The notes beneath the pieces were generated by a model. It was given only the letters and a program-made list of their open reading frames with translations. It was not told the DNA's origin and ran no database searches. Source: Cupriavidus sp. U2 (GTDB taxonomy: Bacteria > Pseudomonadota > Gammaproteobacteria > Burkholderiales > Burkholderiaceae). From it: a DNA stretch of 64,000 nucleotides. How positions within the stretch are numbered: position 1 is the first letter of the stretch; every line of letters starts with the position of its first letter. The DNA is taken from NCBI RefSeq assembly GCF_009663685.2, contig NZ_RCOG02000027.1:204240-268239 (forward strand), given 5' to 3'. Both the position numbers and the translations under genes were made by a program. Of the stretch, positions 54,433 through 63,186 are shown one piece after another.

Positions 54433-55671
54433 ATGCGCCAACCCACAGGCCAGCCAATGACGAAAGCGATCCCCACCCGCCTTGCCCATGCCGGACGCAC
54501 CGCCGCCGTGCCCGGCGGACAGCCGGTCAATCCGCCCGTGGTGCGCGCCAGCACCGTGCTGTTCGAGTCCGTCGCGCAGCAGCGCGAGATGCGCGCCCGG
54601 CGCGATACCGAGCGGCTGTTCACCTACGGCGCGCGCGGCAACCCCACCAACTTCGCGCTCGAAGACATGGTGACCACGCTGGAAGGTGGCTATCGCACGC
54701 GACTGTTTCCGTCGGGCCTTGCCGCCGCCGCGATGACGATCCTGGCCTACGTGCGCCCCGGCCAGCATGTGCTGCTGCCCGATTGCGTCTACGAGCCGGT
54801 GCGCAACCTGGCCAACGGCTTCCTGCGCCAGCACGGCATCGGGGCCGACTTCTATGCCGCCAACGGCGCCGACCTGGACGCCAAGCTGCGCCCGGAGACG
54901 CGGCTGGTCTATGTCGAGGCGCCCGGTTCGCTGGTGTATGAAATGTGCGACCTGCCCGCGCTGGCGGCCCGCGCCCACGCGCACGGTGCGCTGGTGGCGG
55001 CGGACAACACCTGGGGCTCGGGCCTGCTGTACCGCCCCTTGACGCTCGGCGCCGACATCTCGCTGATGGCCGCCACCAAGTACCTGGGCGGCCATTCCGA
55101 CGTGATGATGGGCACGGTGTGCACCACCGAGGCCGCGTGGCAGCCGCTGGCCACCATGGCCGATGCCTTCGGCATGACCGTGAGCCCCGACGACGCCTAC
55201 CTGGTGCAGCGCGGCATCCGTTCGCTCGGTGCGCGCCTGGCCCAGCACCAGACCAGCGCGCTGGCCGTGGCGCAGTGGCTGCTCGACCGCCCCGAAGTGG
55301 CCGATGTCTTCTGCCCCGCGCTGCCGCACGATCCCAATCACGCGCTGTGGCAGCGCGACTGCCACGGCACCAACGGCCTGCTGTCGTTCACGTTGCGCTC
55401 GCAGGCGCCGGTGGCGCCCGAACGCTTTGTCGACAGCCTGCAGCTGTTCGGCATCGGCGCCTCGTGGGGCGGCTTCGAAAGCCTGGCCGTGCTGGCCGAC
55501 ATGCGCCGCGCGCGCAGCGTCACGGACTGGTCGCAGCACGGCACCGTGATCCGCCTGCATATCGGCCTGGAAGCCGTCACCGACCTGCTGGCGGACCTGG
55601 ATCAGGCATTCGCCGCCATCGCTCATCTCGACTCCACAGAAAAGGACACTTCCCATGCCCATCATCGGTGA
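54433..55671 (+). CDS. metC: Cystathionine beta-lyase-like PLP enzyme (Cys/Met metabolism family)
   Basis: 412 residues (or 404 from ATG 54457). Fold type I PLP enzyme: SGLAAAAMTILAYVRPGQHV, the PLP aspartate in ADNTWGSGLLYRPL, the PLP lysine Lys216 in MAATKYLGGHSD, and GASWGGFESLAV near the end. It cleaves C-S bonds (cystathionine or cysteine) to pyruvate, ammonia and a thiol or sulfide. Position among sulfur genes suggests catabolism instead of methionine synthesis. Its end overlaps the next gene by 17 bases. Confidence 0.9.
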   Translation: MRQPTGQPMTKAIPTRLAHAGRTAAVPGGQPVNPPVVRASTVLFESVAQQREMRARRDTERLFTYGARGNPTNFALEDMVTTLEGGYRTRLFPSGLAAAAMTILAYVRPGQHVLLPDCVYEPVRNLANGFLRQHGIGADFYAANGADLDAKLRPETRLVYVEAPGSLVYEMCDLPALAARAHAHGALVAADNTWGSGLLYRPLTLGADISLMAATKYLGGHSDVMMGTVCTTEAAWQPLATMADAFGMTVSPDDAYLVQRGIRSLGARLAQHQTSALAVAQWLLDRPEVADVFCPALPHDPNHALWQRDCHGTNGLLSFTLRSQAPVAPERFVDSLQLFGIGASWGGFESLAVLADMRRARSVTDWSQHGTVIRLHIGLEAVTDLLADLDQAFAAIAHLDSTEKDTSHAHHR

Positions 55672-56686
55672 CTGGCTGCGCCAGCAATCCGTCCCCGCCC
55701 GCACCAGCGGCCAGCTGCCCGTTGGCTCGATGGCCTCGGGCATGTCCGTCACGCTGCCCTATGTGGCCGTACGTGGCGCACGGCCCGGGCGCACGCTCTG
55801 GCTGCATGGACAGGTGCATGGCGACGAGATCAACGGCATGGTGGCGGCTCTGCGTTTCGCGCGCAGCCTGGACCCCGCGGCCATGCGCGGCAACGTGGTG
55901 GTCACGCCCACCGGCAATCCGCAGGCGCTGGACGCGCGGCGCAAGCGCAATCCCTATGACGAGCTTGACCTGGACCAGACCTATCCGGGCAGCGCCGGCG
56001 GCCTGGTATCCGAGCGGCTGGCCCATGCGCTGATGACCGAGGTGCGCGGCGTGGCCGACGTGCTCATCAACCTGCATACGATGAATCCGCTGTTCGACGC
56101 CCGCCCCTACACGGTCTACAAGGTCCACCCGGGCAGCAGCGTGACCGAGGCCGAAGTGCTGGCCGCCATGGCGCCGTTTCATCCCCACGTGGCCTGCCAG
56201 CAGGACGTGGGCGGCAAGGGCGAGCTGCCCGGCAACATCGCCGGCGCGCTCGACTACCAGTGCCTGGCCGCCGGGGTCTGCGCGTTCATGCTCGAACTGG
56301 GCAGCGGCAGCCGCTTCGAGGCCGACAACATCGCCGTGGCCGAGACCGGCTTCCACACGCTGGCCGTGCAGATGGGCATTCTCGACGGCCCGCCGGCCAG
56401 GCCCGCCGCCACCACGCTGCGGCGCGTGACACGGCGCGGCTGGATCACCGCCGATGACGGCGGCCTGTTCATTCCGGCGGCGCGGGCCGGAGACAAGCTC
56501 GGCGAAGGCGCATCGATTGGCGACACCCTCAAGCTCGACGCCTCGCTCACGCCCGTCAAGCCGCTCATGCGCGACGGCGTGCTGATCGGCCTGCGCAGCG
56601 ACCCCGTGGTCCACACCGGCGAGCGCCTGGCGTTCGTGGCATGGGAATGGGACACGGTATCGATCCAGCCTTTACTTACGGCATGA
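55655..56686 (+). CDS. Succinylglutamate desuccinylase/aspartoacylase family (M14-type) protein
   Basis: 343 residues. The zinc-site motif LHGQVHGDEINGM (His and Glu) and a later LINLHTM (His) fit the AstE/AspA group of M14-like metallohydrolases. It removes an acyl group from an N-acyl amino acid or cuts a carboxypeptidase-type bond. Translation is coupled to the metC-like gene by overlap. In this operon it could deacylate an N-acylated sulfur amino acid before the lyase acts; that is inference. Confidence 0.88.
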   Translation: MPIIGDWLRQQSVPARTSGQLPVGSMASGMSVTLPYVAVRGARPGRTLWLHGQVHGDEINGMVAALRFARSLDPAAMRGNVVVTPTGNPQALDARRKRNPYDELDLDQTYPGSAGGLVSERLAHALMTEVRGVADVLINLHTMNPLFDARPYTVYKVHPGSSVTEAEVLAAMAPFHPHVACQQDVGGKGELPGNIAGALDYQCLAAGVCAFMLELGSGSRFEADNIAVAETGFHTLAVQMGILDGPPARPAATTLRRVTRRGWITADDGGLFIPAARAGDKLGEGASIGDTLKLDASLTPVKPLMRDGVLIGLRSDPVVHTGERLAFVAWEWDTVSIQPLLTA

Positions 56687-56695
56687 CAACGGCTT

Positions 56696-56810
56696 GCCCT
56701 CTCCCCCGCCCCTCTCCCGTGAACGGGAGAGGGGAGAAAACCATGGGCCATTCGCATGCGCTGGTTCGCTACCCTCTCCCGCCTGCGGGAGAGGGACCGG
56801 GGGAGAGGGC
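56696..56810. repeat. Composite palindromic repeat (two stem-loops within an outer stem)
   Basis: The outer 12-base arms GCCCTCTCCCCC (56696-56707) and GGGGGAGAGGGC (56799-56810) enclose two stem-loops: an 11-bp stem with TGAA loop (56709-56734) and a 10-bp stem with CCTG loop (56772-56795). All share the core CCCTCTCCCG/CGGGAGAGGG, and the first gene cluster has a single copy at 5433-5456. It lies in the 176-base gap before the second Bug gene. It could be a REP/BIME-like element or an RNA-processing structure. Confidence 0.8.
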
Positions 56811-56862
56811 AGACGCCACACCGCCTTACCAAGCCTTGAAGCAAGACCATCGGAGCCTCACC

Positions 56863-57822
56863 ATGTTTGCCCGCCGCGCCTTCGTTCTCAGCCTCGCCCT
56901 CATGACACCCCTGGCCCATGCGGCCTGGCCCGACCCGTCGAAGCCGATCCGCGTGGTGGTTGGCTTTCCGCCGGGCGGCGGTGCCGATGCGCTGGCGCGT
57001 GCCATTGCGCCGGCGCTGTCGGACCAGCTCAAGGCCAATGTCATCATCGACAACCGGCCCGGCGCGGGCGGCCTGATTGCCACCGACATGGTGGCCAAGG
57101 CCGCGCCCGACGGCTACACGCTCTACATCGCCACGCCGGGATCGTTCACGATCTGGCCGAACCTGCGCAAGCTGGCCTACGGCCCACAGAAAGACTTCGC
57201 GCCGGTCAGCGTGCTGGTGACCATGCCCAACGTGCTGGTGACCGGCGCCGACACGCCGTACAAGGACGTGCAGGGCCTGCTGGCGGCCGTGAAGCGCGCG
57301 GACGGCAAGTTCTCGTACGCATCGGGCGGCAATGGCACGATCGGCCAGATCGCTGCGGAGCAGTTCAAGATGCTGGCCGGCGTGCAGATGCAGCATGTAC
57401 CGTACAAGGGCACCACCCCGGCGCTGACCGACGTGATGGGCGGCGTGGTGCCGATCACATTCTCCGATCCGTCGGCCAAGCCGTTGATCGCGTCAGGCAA
57501 GCTGCGCGTGCTGGCGGTGACCACCGCCAAACGCTCGCCCCAGTTCCCCGGCGTGCCAACCGTGGCCGAAGCCGGCGTGCCCGGCTACGAGGTCACCAAC
57601 TGGTACGGGCTGGTGGCGCCGGCCGGCACCCCGCCCGATGTCATCACGCAGCTGAACAAGGCGCTGGTCAAGGTCATGGCCGACCCCGAGATCCGCCACC
57701 GGCTGGCCATATCGGGCATGGATGCCACCTCGGACACGCCGCAGCAGTTCGCGAAGCTGCTCGAAAGCGAGCGCGCCAAGTGGGGCGACCTGATCCGCAA
57801 GGCCGGCATCCAGGGCGATTGA
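56863..57822 (+). CDS. Bug-type (TctC) periplasmic binding protein, copy 2
   Basis: 319 residues. The signal peptide (FVLSLALMTPLAHA) is followed by IRVVVGFPPGGGADALARA, NRPGAGGLIATDMVA, QHVPYKGTTPALTDVMGGVVP and NWYGLVAPAGTPPDV, the Bug pattern. ATG 56863 begins the signal peptide. It is separated from the molybdoenzyme gene by only 4 bases. Compared with the copy at 53375 it is clearly a different lineage, so the two probably bind different ligands. Confidence 0.92.
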   Translation: MFARRAFVLSLALMTPLAHAAWPDPSKPIRVVVGFPPGGGADALARAIAPALSDQLKANVIIDNRPGAGGLIATDMVAKAAPDGYTLYIATPGSFTIWPNLRKLAYGPQKDFAPVSVLVTMPNVLVTGADTPYKDVQGLLAAVKRADGKFSYASGGNGTIGQIAAEQFKMLAGVQMQHVPYKGTTPALTDVMGGVVPITFSDPSAKPLIASGKLRVLAVTTAKRSPQFPGVPTVAEAGVPGYEVTNWYGLVAPAGTPPDVITQLNKALVKVMADPEIRHRLAISGMDATSDTPQQFAKLLESERAKWGDLIRKAGIQGD

Positions 57823-57826
57823 TACC

Positions 57827-60073
57827 GTGACTGTCCGCCGCTACCCGCAACTGGCGCACTGGGGAGCCTTCACGGCCGTCGTCGAGGATGGCAGGCTGGT
57901 CCGCTGCGAACCGTTCGCCGCCGACCCCAACCCGTCGCCCCTGCTCGATGCCATCGTGCCGATGGTCTACTCGCCCACGCGCATCCGTACGCCGATGGTG
58001 CGGCGCGGCTGGCTGGCGCAGCGCGAGGCCAGCGACGGCCATGCACGCGGACGCGACGATTTCGTCGAGGTGCCGTGGGACGTCGCGCTCGACCTGGTGG
58101 CGGGCGAGATCCGGCGCGTACGCGCGCAACATGGCCCGGCCGGCGTATTCGGCGGCTCCTACGGCTGGTCGTCGGCCGGGCGGCTGCACCACGCGCGCTC
58201 GCTGATCCGCCGTTTTCATTTCACGGGCGGCGGCTGCGTCGACCAGGTGGGCAACTACAGCTGGGGCACCGCGCAATTCCTGCTGCCCCACGTCATCGGC
58301 ACCGACCGGCCGCTGACCGGCCGCGTCACGGCCTGGCCCAGCCTGATCGCCCATACCGAGGTCTTCGTGGCCTTCGGCGGACTGGCGCTGAAGAACGGCC
58401 AGGTGTCGTCGGGCGGCGCCGCCGAGCATACGCAGGAGTCCTGGCTGCGCAAGCTGGCAGCCAGCGGCGCCACGGTCATCAATATCAGCCCCACGCGCGA
58501 CGATTGCCCCGATTTCCTGGGCGCCGAATGGATTCCGATCCGGCCGAACACCGATGTCGCGCTGATGCTGGCGCTGGCTTACGAACTGCGCCGCACGGGC
58601 GCGCACGACGCGGCATTCCTGCAGTCGCATTGCAGCGGCTGGGCCGAACTCGAATCCTATTTGCTGGGCCACGCCGACGGCGAGCCGAAGACGCCCGCGT
58701 GGGCGGCCGCCATCACCGGCATTCCGGCCGCGCGCATCGTCCAACTGGCCGCCCAGCTGGCCGGCAAGCGCAGCTACCTCACCTGCAGCTTCGCCGTCCA
58801 GCGCCAGCATCGCGGCGAGCAGCCGTACTGGATGGCCATTGCGCTGGCGGCCATGCTGGGCCAGATCGGCCTGCCCGGCGGCGGTTTCGGCTTCGGGCAC
58901 GGATCGATGAATGGCGTAGGCAACCCGCGCGTGGCCACGCCGGGCCCGGAAATGCCGGTCGGCCGCAACCCGGCCAATCTCGACATCCCCTGCGCACGGC
59001 TGTCGGACATGCTGCTGAATCCGGGCACCGCCTACCGCTTCAAGGGCGAGACGCGCCACTATCCCGATGTGAAGCTCGTGCACTGGGCCGGCGGGAACCC
59101 GTTCCATCACCACCAGCAGCTGGGGCGGCTGCGCCAGGCATGGGCGCGTCCGCAGACCGTGATCGTGCAGGACATCTGCTGGACGGCCACCGCACGTCAT
59201 GCCGATATCGTGCTGCCCGTGACTACCGCGCTGGAACGCAACGATATCGGCGGCTCTTCGCGCGACCGCTATGTGCTGGCCATGCACCAGGCCATCGCTC
59301 CATTGCATCAGGCGCGCAGCGATCTCGACATCTTTACCGATCTGTCCGACCGCCTCGGCTATCGCGAGGCCTTCACCGAGGACCGCGACGAACGCGGCTG
59401 GATCGCATCCATCTACGCCCGCTGCCGCGACGCCCAGGCAAGCGCCGGCATCGAGCTGCCGCCGTTCGATCAGTTCTGGCGCAGCGGGCATGTGGCCCTG
59501 CCCGCACCCACCGACGACTTCGTGCTATTCGACGATTTCCGGCAAGACCCGCTGGCGCATCCGCTGCGCACGCCAAGCGGACGCATCGAGCTTGCCAGCC
59601 CGACACTGGGCGCCATTTCCGAAGACTGCGGCACCCATCCGAACTGGCAGCCGCCCGTCGAATGGCTGGGCGCGGCCGAAGCGCGGCGCCACCCGCTGCA
59701 CCTCGTTTCCGTGCAGCCGGCCGACCGGCTCCATAGCCAGCTCGATGCCGCCCCACTGGCCCAGGCCGGCAAGGTGGCCGGCGCCGAACGGATCACGCTG
59801 CACCCGGCCGATGCCGCCGCGCGCGGCCTGCACCCCGGCATGCGGGTGCGCGTGCACAACGCCCGCGGCGCCATTGCCGCCGGCCTGGCGGTGAGCGACG
59901 GCGTGGCCCCCGGCGTGGCAATGATCGCCACGGGCGCCTGGTACGACCCCGATGCCGACGGCGTGGACCGCGCCGGCGCCGCCAATACGCTGACGCTCGA
60001 CATCGGCACATCGGACCTGACCCAAGGGCCGAACGCCATGAGTTGCCTGGTGGAGGTGTCGCGGGAGGGGTAG
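57827..60073 (+). CDS. BisC-type molybdopterin oxidoreductase (biotin/methionine sulfoxide reductase family)
   Basis: 748 residues. DMSO reductase family without an N-terminal Fe-S cysteine motif or Tat signal, as in cytoplasmic BisC. FGGSYGWSSAGRLHHARSL and VGNYSWGTAQ (Ser145, the likely Mo ligand) are diagnostic, and NGVGNPRVATPG and the C-terminal molybdopterin-binding domain (ITLHPADAAARGLHPG) follow. It reduces S-oxides such as biotin or methionine sulfoxide. The start is a GTG 4 bases after the Bug gene. It fits the sulfur theme of the operon. Confidence 0.9.
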   Translation: MTVRRYPQLAHWGAFTAVVEDGRLVRCEPFAADPNPSPLLDAIVPMVYSPTRIRTPMVRRGWLAQREASDGHARGRDDFVEVPWDVALDLVAGEIRRVRAQHGPAGVFGGSYGWSSAGRLHHARSLIRRFHFTGGGCVDQVGNYSWGTAQFLLPHVIGTDRPLTGRVTAWPSLIAHTEVFVAFGGLALKNGQVSSGGAAEHTQESWLRKLAASGATVINISPTRDDCPDFLGAEWIPIRPNTDVALMLALAYELRRTGAHDAAFLQSHCSGWAELESYLLGHADGEPKTPAWAAAITGIPAARIVQLAAQLAGKRSYLTCSFAVQRQHRGEQPYWMAIALAAMLGQIGLPGGGFGFGHGSMNGVGNPRVATPGPEMPVGRNPANLDIPCARLSDMLLNPGTAYRFKGETRHYPDVKLVHWAGGNPFHHHQQLGRLRQAWARPQTVIVQDICWTATARHADIVLPVTTALERNDIGGSSRDRYVLAMHQAIAPLHQARSDLDIFTDLSDRLGYREAFTEDRDERGWIASIYARCRDAQASAGIELPPFDQFWRSGHVALPAPTDDFVLFDDFRQDPLAHPLRTPSGRIELASPTLGAISEDCGTHPNWQPPVEWLGAAEARRHPLHLVSVQPADRLHSQLDAAPLAQAGKVAGAERITLHPADAAARGLHPGMRVRVHNARGAIAAGLAVSDGVAPGVAMIATGAWYDPDADGVDRAGAANTLTLDIGTSDLTQGPNAMSCLVEVSREG

Positions 60074-60079
60074 GTTCGG

Positions 60080-60469
60080 TTAGCCGTCCGCGGGGATGCG
60101 GTGGCCAAGGTAAGCATGGATCGCCGTCACGAACGATCCTGCCTGTTCGATCATTTGACGGGCGTCTTCGGACTCCACAGGCTCGCCTTCATAGTCGGCG
60201 ACATAGCGGCGCGTTTCCGCCTGCTTGAGCAAGCGGCCCATTTCACGGGGGATAGGGCCGTTCTTGATGAGTTGATCGCTGAAGGCGTTCAGGACACCCT
60301 TGTGGGTCTTGCCGATCTCGGCCCCTGCGGCAATCAGCGCGGCACGTGCGGCATCGAACATGGCGTAGTAGCCGCGGTTGCACGCACCATCGGGATCCCC
60401 CGCCTCGAGCAGAAGCCGGGCCGACGCCAGCGCCTGGTCCGCCTTGGCCATCAGGTCTGCGGCCTTCAC
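60080..60469 (-). CDS. HEPN domain protein (UPF0332 type), toxin of a HEPN/MNT pair
   Basis: 129 residues starting with GTG 60469, which overlaps the MNT stop (GTGA), with AAGGGG upstream. The HEPN four-helix motif DGACNRGYYAMFDAARAAL and the closing ETRRYVADYEGEPV are typical. HEPN toxins in such pairs are RNases or targets of AMPylation. A classical R-X4-6-H motif is not evident in this subfamily. The longer frame to 60538 lies inside the MNT gene and is not used. Convergent with the molybdoenzyme gene. Confidence 0.85.
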   Translation of the reverse strand: MKAADLMAKADQALASARLLLEAGDPDGACNRGYYAMFDAARAALIAAGAEIGKTHKGVLNAFSDQLIKNGPIPREMGRLLKQAETRRYVADYEGEPVESEDARQMIEQAGSFVTAIHAYLGHRIPADG

Positions 60470-60804
60470 AACCGCACCCCTTCTCTTGCAATATTCCGAA
60501 GCAGAGCCGGATTCGCGAATCGCTCGGGATGATCCCACTGGTCGAGCCAGATCGGCAGCGGAGAAATGTTGATGCCGGTGTCGAGTAGTACGTCGTACGC
60601 GACGTCGGCCATGGCCAGCGTTGTGGGTAGCGCACGCTGATGCTCCCCTTTCAGCAGGATAGCGACGTCCGCATCGCTGTCGGGACGGAAGGTGCCCCGG
60701 GCCCTGCTGCCAAAGACGATGGCGCCCGCCACGTCGAAACGCGGTGCGAGTACGGCCAGAAACTGACGAACGGCACTTTCAGTGTTAGGGTCAAGGCGAT
60801 TCAT
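60466..60804 (-). CDS. MNT-type nucleotidyltransferase, antitoxin of a HEPN/MNT pair
   Basis: 112 residues. A minimal nucleotidyltransferase with the motif IVFGSRARGTFRPDSDADVAIL (GS-X-R-G and Asp-X-Asp). In studied HEPN/MNT pairs the MNT protein neutralises the HEPN toxin, by AMPylation or complex formation. The pair is an operon with a 4-base overlap. The upstream gap (60805-60999) must contain the promoters of this and the divergent 2TM gene. Confidence 0.85.
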   Translation of the reverse strand: MNRLDPNTESAVRQFLAVLAPRFDVAGAIVFGSRARGTFRPDSDADVAILLKGEHQRALPTTLAMADVAYDVLLDTGINISPLPIWLDQWDHPERFANPALLRNIAREGVRL

Positions 60805-60999
60805 GTGTCACCTGCGATGCGATTCGTGTCAATCATAGCGCGTCTGGGTGAATCGGAAGTCAGTTGCCCGCCGCCGCTGGCGCCATGGTTCCGTCGCTGA
60901 CGCCGCAAACCCGTCGATTCAGCCCCTGCCCCTGGCAAGTGCCTCCGCCGTGGCTTATACCTGTCACATCGCAACGACATTCACGACGAGGAACGAGCC

Positions 61000-61341
61000 A
61001 TGCGCCCTATGCACCCCCCCTTTCCGAACGCCAGCGCCGATGACGACGAGGCCTGGGCCTACTGGCGTGCCCGCCGCATGGTGCGGGCGCTGCGCGGCTG
61101 GTATATCCATCTGCTGGTCTACGTGGTGGTGAACAGCTGGCTGTGGCTGCGCTTTTTCTACTTTCCGACACCGTCCTGGTCGCACTACGCCACCTCGGGC
61201 TGGCCGTGGCCGCTGACGACCACGCTGGCCTGGGGGCTGGGGCTGGGCGTGCATGGTATCCTTGTCTGGACGCGCCTGTCGCGTTGGGGCCGCGACTGGG
61301 AAACCCGCAAGATTCAGGAATTCATGAACCGGCAGCAGTGA
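61000..61341 (+). CDS. 2TM domain protein
   Basis: 113 residues. Two membrane helices (WYIHLLVYVVVNSWLWLRFFY and TTLAWGLGLGVHGILVW) with the motifs RRMVRALRGWYIH and WETRKIQEFM form the bacterial 2TM domain. GAGGAA precedes the ATG. The same block makes up the N-terminus of the sensor kinase at 62116-63093 (RRRVRALRFFYMH, GVHG/AVHGI, WEERKIAEFM), so the two are paralogous. It is convergent with the LytTR regulator gene, 16 bases away. Confidence 0.87.
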   Translation: MRPMHPPFPNASADDDEAWAYWRARRMVRALRGWYIHLLVYVVVNSWLWLRFFYFPTPSWSHYATSGWPWPLTTTLAWGLGLGVHGILVWTRLSRWGRDWETRKIQEFMNRQQ

Positions 61342-61357
61342 CCGGCCGGCCCGCCGG

Positions 61358-62119
61358 CTACATCTGCCGGAATTTGTGCACGTAGGCGCGCGATACCGGC
61401 AGTTCCGTGTCGCCGCCGCGCATCCGCACGAACAGGCGCCCGGAATCGTCGCGCCGCGTGCCGGCCACGTGCTCCATGTTGACGATGGTGGAGCGGTGCA
61501 CCTGCCAGAAGACTTCGGGGTCCAGCCCGTCGATCAGTTCCTGCAGCGGCGTGCGGATCAGGTGTTCACCGTCCTGCGTGTGGACCACCACGTATTTGTC
61601 GTCGCTCTGGAAATACAGCACGTCCTGGATCGGCACGTGGCTGGTGGTGTTGCCCCGGCTCGCGCGCACCCACCGCAGCGGCCCGGCACCTTCCGCGCGC
61701 GCCTGTCCCCGCGCCAGCTGACCCAGCAGCTGCGCCAGTTCGGGCAGCGGCGCGGACTCCTGAAACGCCTTGCGCAGCCGTTCGATAGTGCGGCCCAGCC
61801 GCTCGTCGGTGACGGGCTTCACCAGATAGTCGACGGCGGCGCGTTCGAATGCGTCGAGCGCGAACTCGTCGTAGGCGGTGACGAACACCAGGCGCGTGTC
61901 GGTCTCGATGCCCTGCGCCACTTCCAACCCGGACAGGCCCGGCATCTTGATGTCGAGAAAGGCCACGGCGGGCACCAGCCGGGCGATGGCCTCGGCCGCT
62001 TCCAGGCCGTTGGCGGCTTCGGCAACGATGTCCAGCTCCGGCCAGAGCCGGGCCAGCTTGCCCCGCAGATGCGCGCGCAGGTGTTCCTCGTCATCGGCGA
62101 TCAACGCGGTGGGCTTCAT
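61358..62119 (-). CDS. LytTR-family response regulator
   Basis: 253 residues. A receiver domain (residues 1-120, phospho-acceptor Asp56 in AFLDIKMPG, conserved Lys in YLVKPVTDE) is followed after a linker by a LytTR DNA-binding domain (~150-253: VLYFQSDDKYVVVHT, VFWQVHRSTIVNM, ELPVSRAYVHKFRQM). Its start overlaps the kinase stop by 4 bases. It and the kinase form a two-component system of the YehU/YehT type. Target genes are not evident in the window. Confidence 0.93.
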   Translation of the reverse strand: MKPTALIADDEEHLRAHLRGKLARLWPELDIVAEAANGLEAAEAIARLVPAVAFLDIKMPGLSGLEVAQGIETDTRLVFVTAYDEFALDAFERAAVDYLVKPVTDERLGRTIERLRKAFQESAPLPELAQLLGQLARGQARAEGAGPLRWVRASRGNTTSHVPIQDVLYFQSDDKYVVVHTQDGEHLIRTPLQELIDGLDPEVFWQVHRSTIVNMEHVAGTRRDDSGRLFVRMRGGDTELPVSRAYVHKFRQM

Positions 62120-63093
62120 GCGGGGTCTCCGTTCTGGCGCGCGCGTGGCAGCGGGATGTCGATCAGCACGGCGGTGCCGGGCGCGCGGTCCTCGATGCGG
62201 ACGTGGGCATCGCCGTCATAGAGCACGGTCAGCCGCTCGCGCAGGTTGGACAAGCCCACCCCGGCATTGCCGCCCGGCCTGAAGCCCATGCCGTCGTCCT
62301 CGATCGTGGCCAGCATGCGCGCCCCGCGCCGTTCCAGCCGCACGAGCAGGCGGCCGCCTTCCACCTTGGGCTCCAGCCCGTGCTTGACGGCGTTTTCCAC
62401 CACGGGCTGCAACAGCATCGGCGCCAGCGGCACGGTGTCCAGCGATCCATCGACGTCCACCATGTACTGCAGCCGCTCGCCCATGCGAATCTTGATCAGC
62501 GCCAGGTAGTCGCGCAGCAGCGTGGCTTCCTGCGCCACGGTGCCCTGCGTGGCCCGGCTGGCCGCCAGCGATGCCCGCAGGTACGCGATGAAGTGTTCGA
62601 GCATCAGCGTGGCCTTCTGCGGCGCGGGCTCGATCAGGCTCACCACGTTGGCCAGCGTGTTGAACAGGAAATGCGGCTCGATCTGGGCCTGCAGCAGCCG
62701 CATCTGCGCTTCCACGAGCTGTTTCTCGGTGGACAGCGTGCGCACCTGGTCGCGCGCCATGAATTCGGCAATTTTGCGTTCTTCCCAGCCCCGGCCCAGC
62801 AGGCCGACCCGGCTCCAGGTCATGATGCCGTGCACGGCCAGGCCGATGCCCCAGCCCATCAGCGGCGCACGCACCCACGGCCGCTCGGGCGACGTCACCA
62901 GGTTGACGACGATCAGCAGCGCGTTGACCCCCACATAGACCAGCGCATGCATGTAGAAGAAGCGCAGCGCCCGCACGCGGCGGCGCGCGTCCTGATAGGC
63001 GCGCTGGTCGGCGGCGGTACGCCAGAGTTCTGGATCGACGGAACGCAAGGTGGAATCCCGGGGGCGGGGGTGGAGTTGCCGCGAGATTACCAC
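62116..63093 (-). CDS. LytS/YehU-type sensor histidine kinase with 2TM sensor
   Basis: Up to 325 residues. The N-terminal ~110 residues are a 2TM domain (FFYMHALVYVGVNALLIVV and GWGIGLAVHGIMTWSRV). The rest is a His_kinase/HATPase pair with the phospho-acceptor histidine in QIEPHFLFNTLANVV and MLLQPVVENAVKHGL (N-box), DDGMGFRP and GVGLSNLRERL. The start is uncertain: GTG 63093 opens the frame, but a TTG at 63048 with GGGA upstream is equally possible. It is the partner of the LytTR regulator. Confidence 0.9.
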   Translation of the reverse strand: MVISRQLHPRPRDSTLRSVDPELWRTAADQRAYQDARRRVRALRFFYMHALVYVGVNALLIVVNLVTSPERPWVRAPLMGWGIGLAVHGIMTWSRVGLLGRGWEERKIAEFMARDQVRTLSTEKQLVEAQMRLLQAQIEPHFLFNTLANVVSLIEPAPQKATLMLEHFIAYLRASLAASRATQGTVAQEATLLRDYLALIKIRMGERLQYMVDVDGSLDTVPLAPMLLQPVVENAVKHGLEPKVEGGRLLVRLERRGARMLATIEDDGMGFRPGGNAGVGLSNLRERLTVLYDGDAHVRIEDRAPGTAVLIDIPLPRARQNGDPA

Positions 63094-63186
63094 CGGCCCG
63101 GCACGGCGGACACGGGAAAAGTGCGGATCGACAGGAATCCGGCGCCGCCCGTCGGTATGCGGCGCCAGTGGCCGATCTACGCCGGA

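Noticed and set aside
57674-59491. 605-codon antisense frame over the BisC-type gene
   Set aside because: Shadow frame, no motif.
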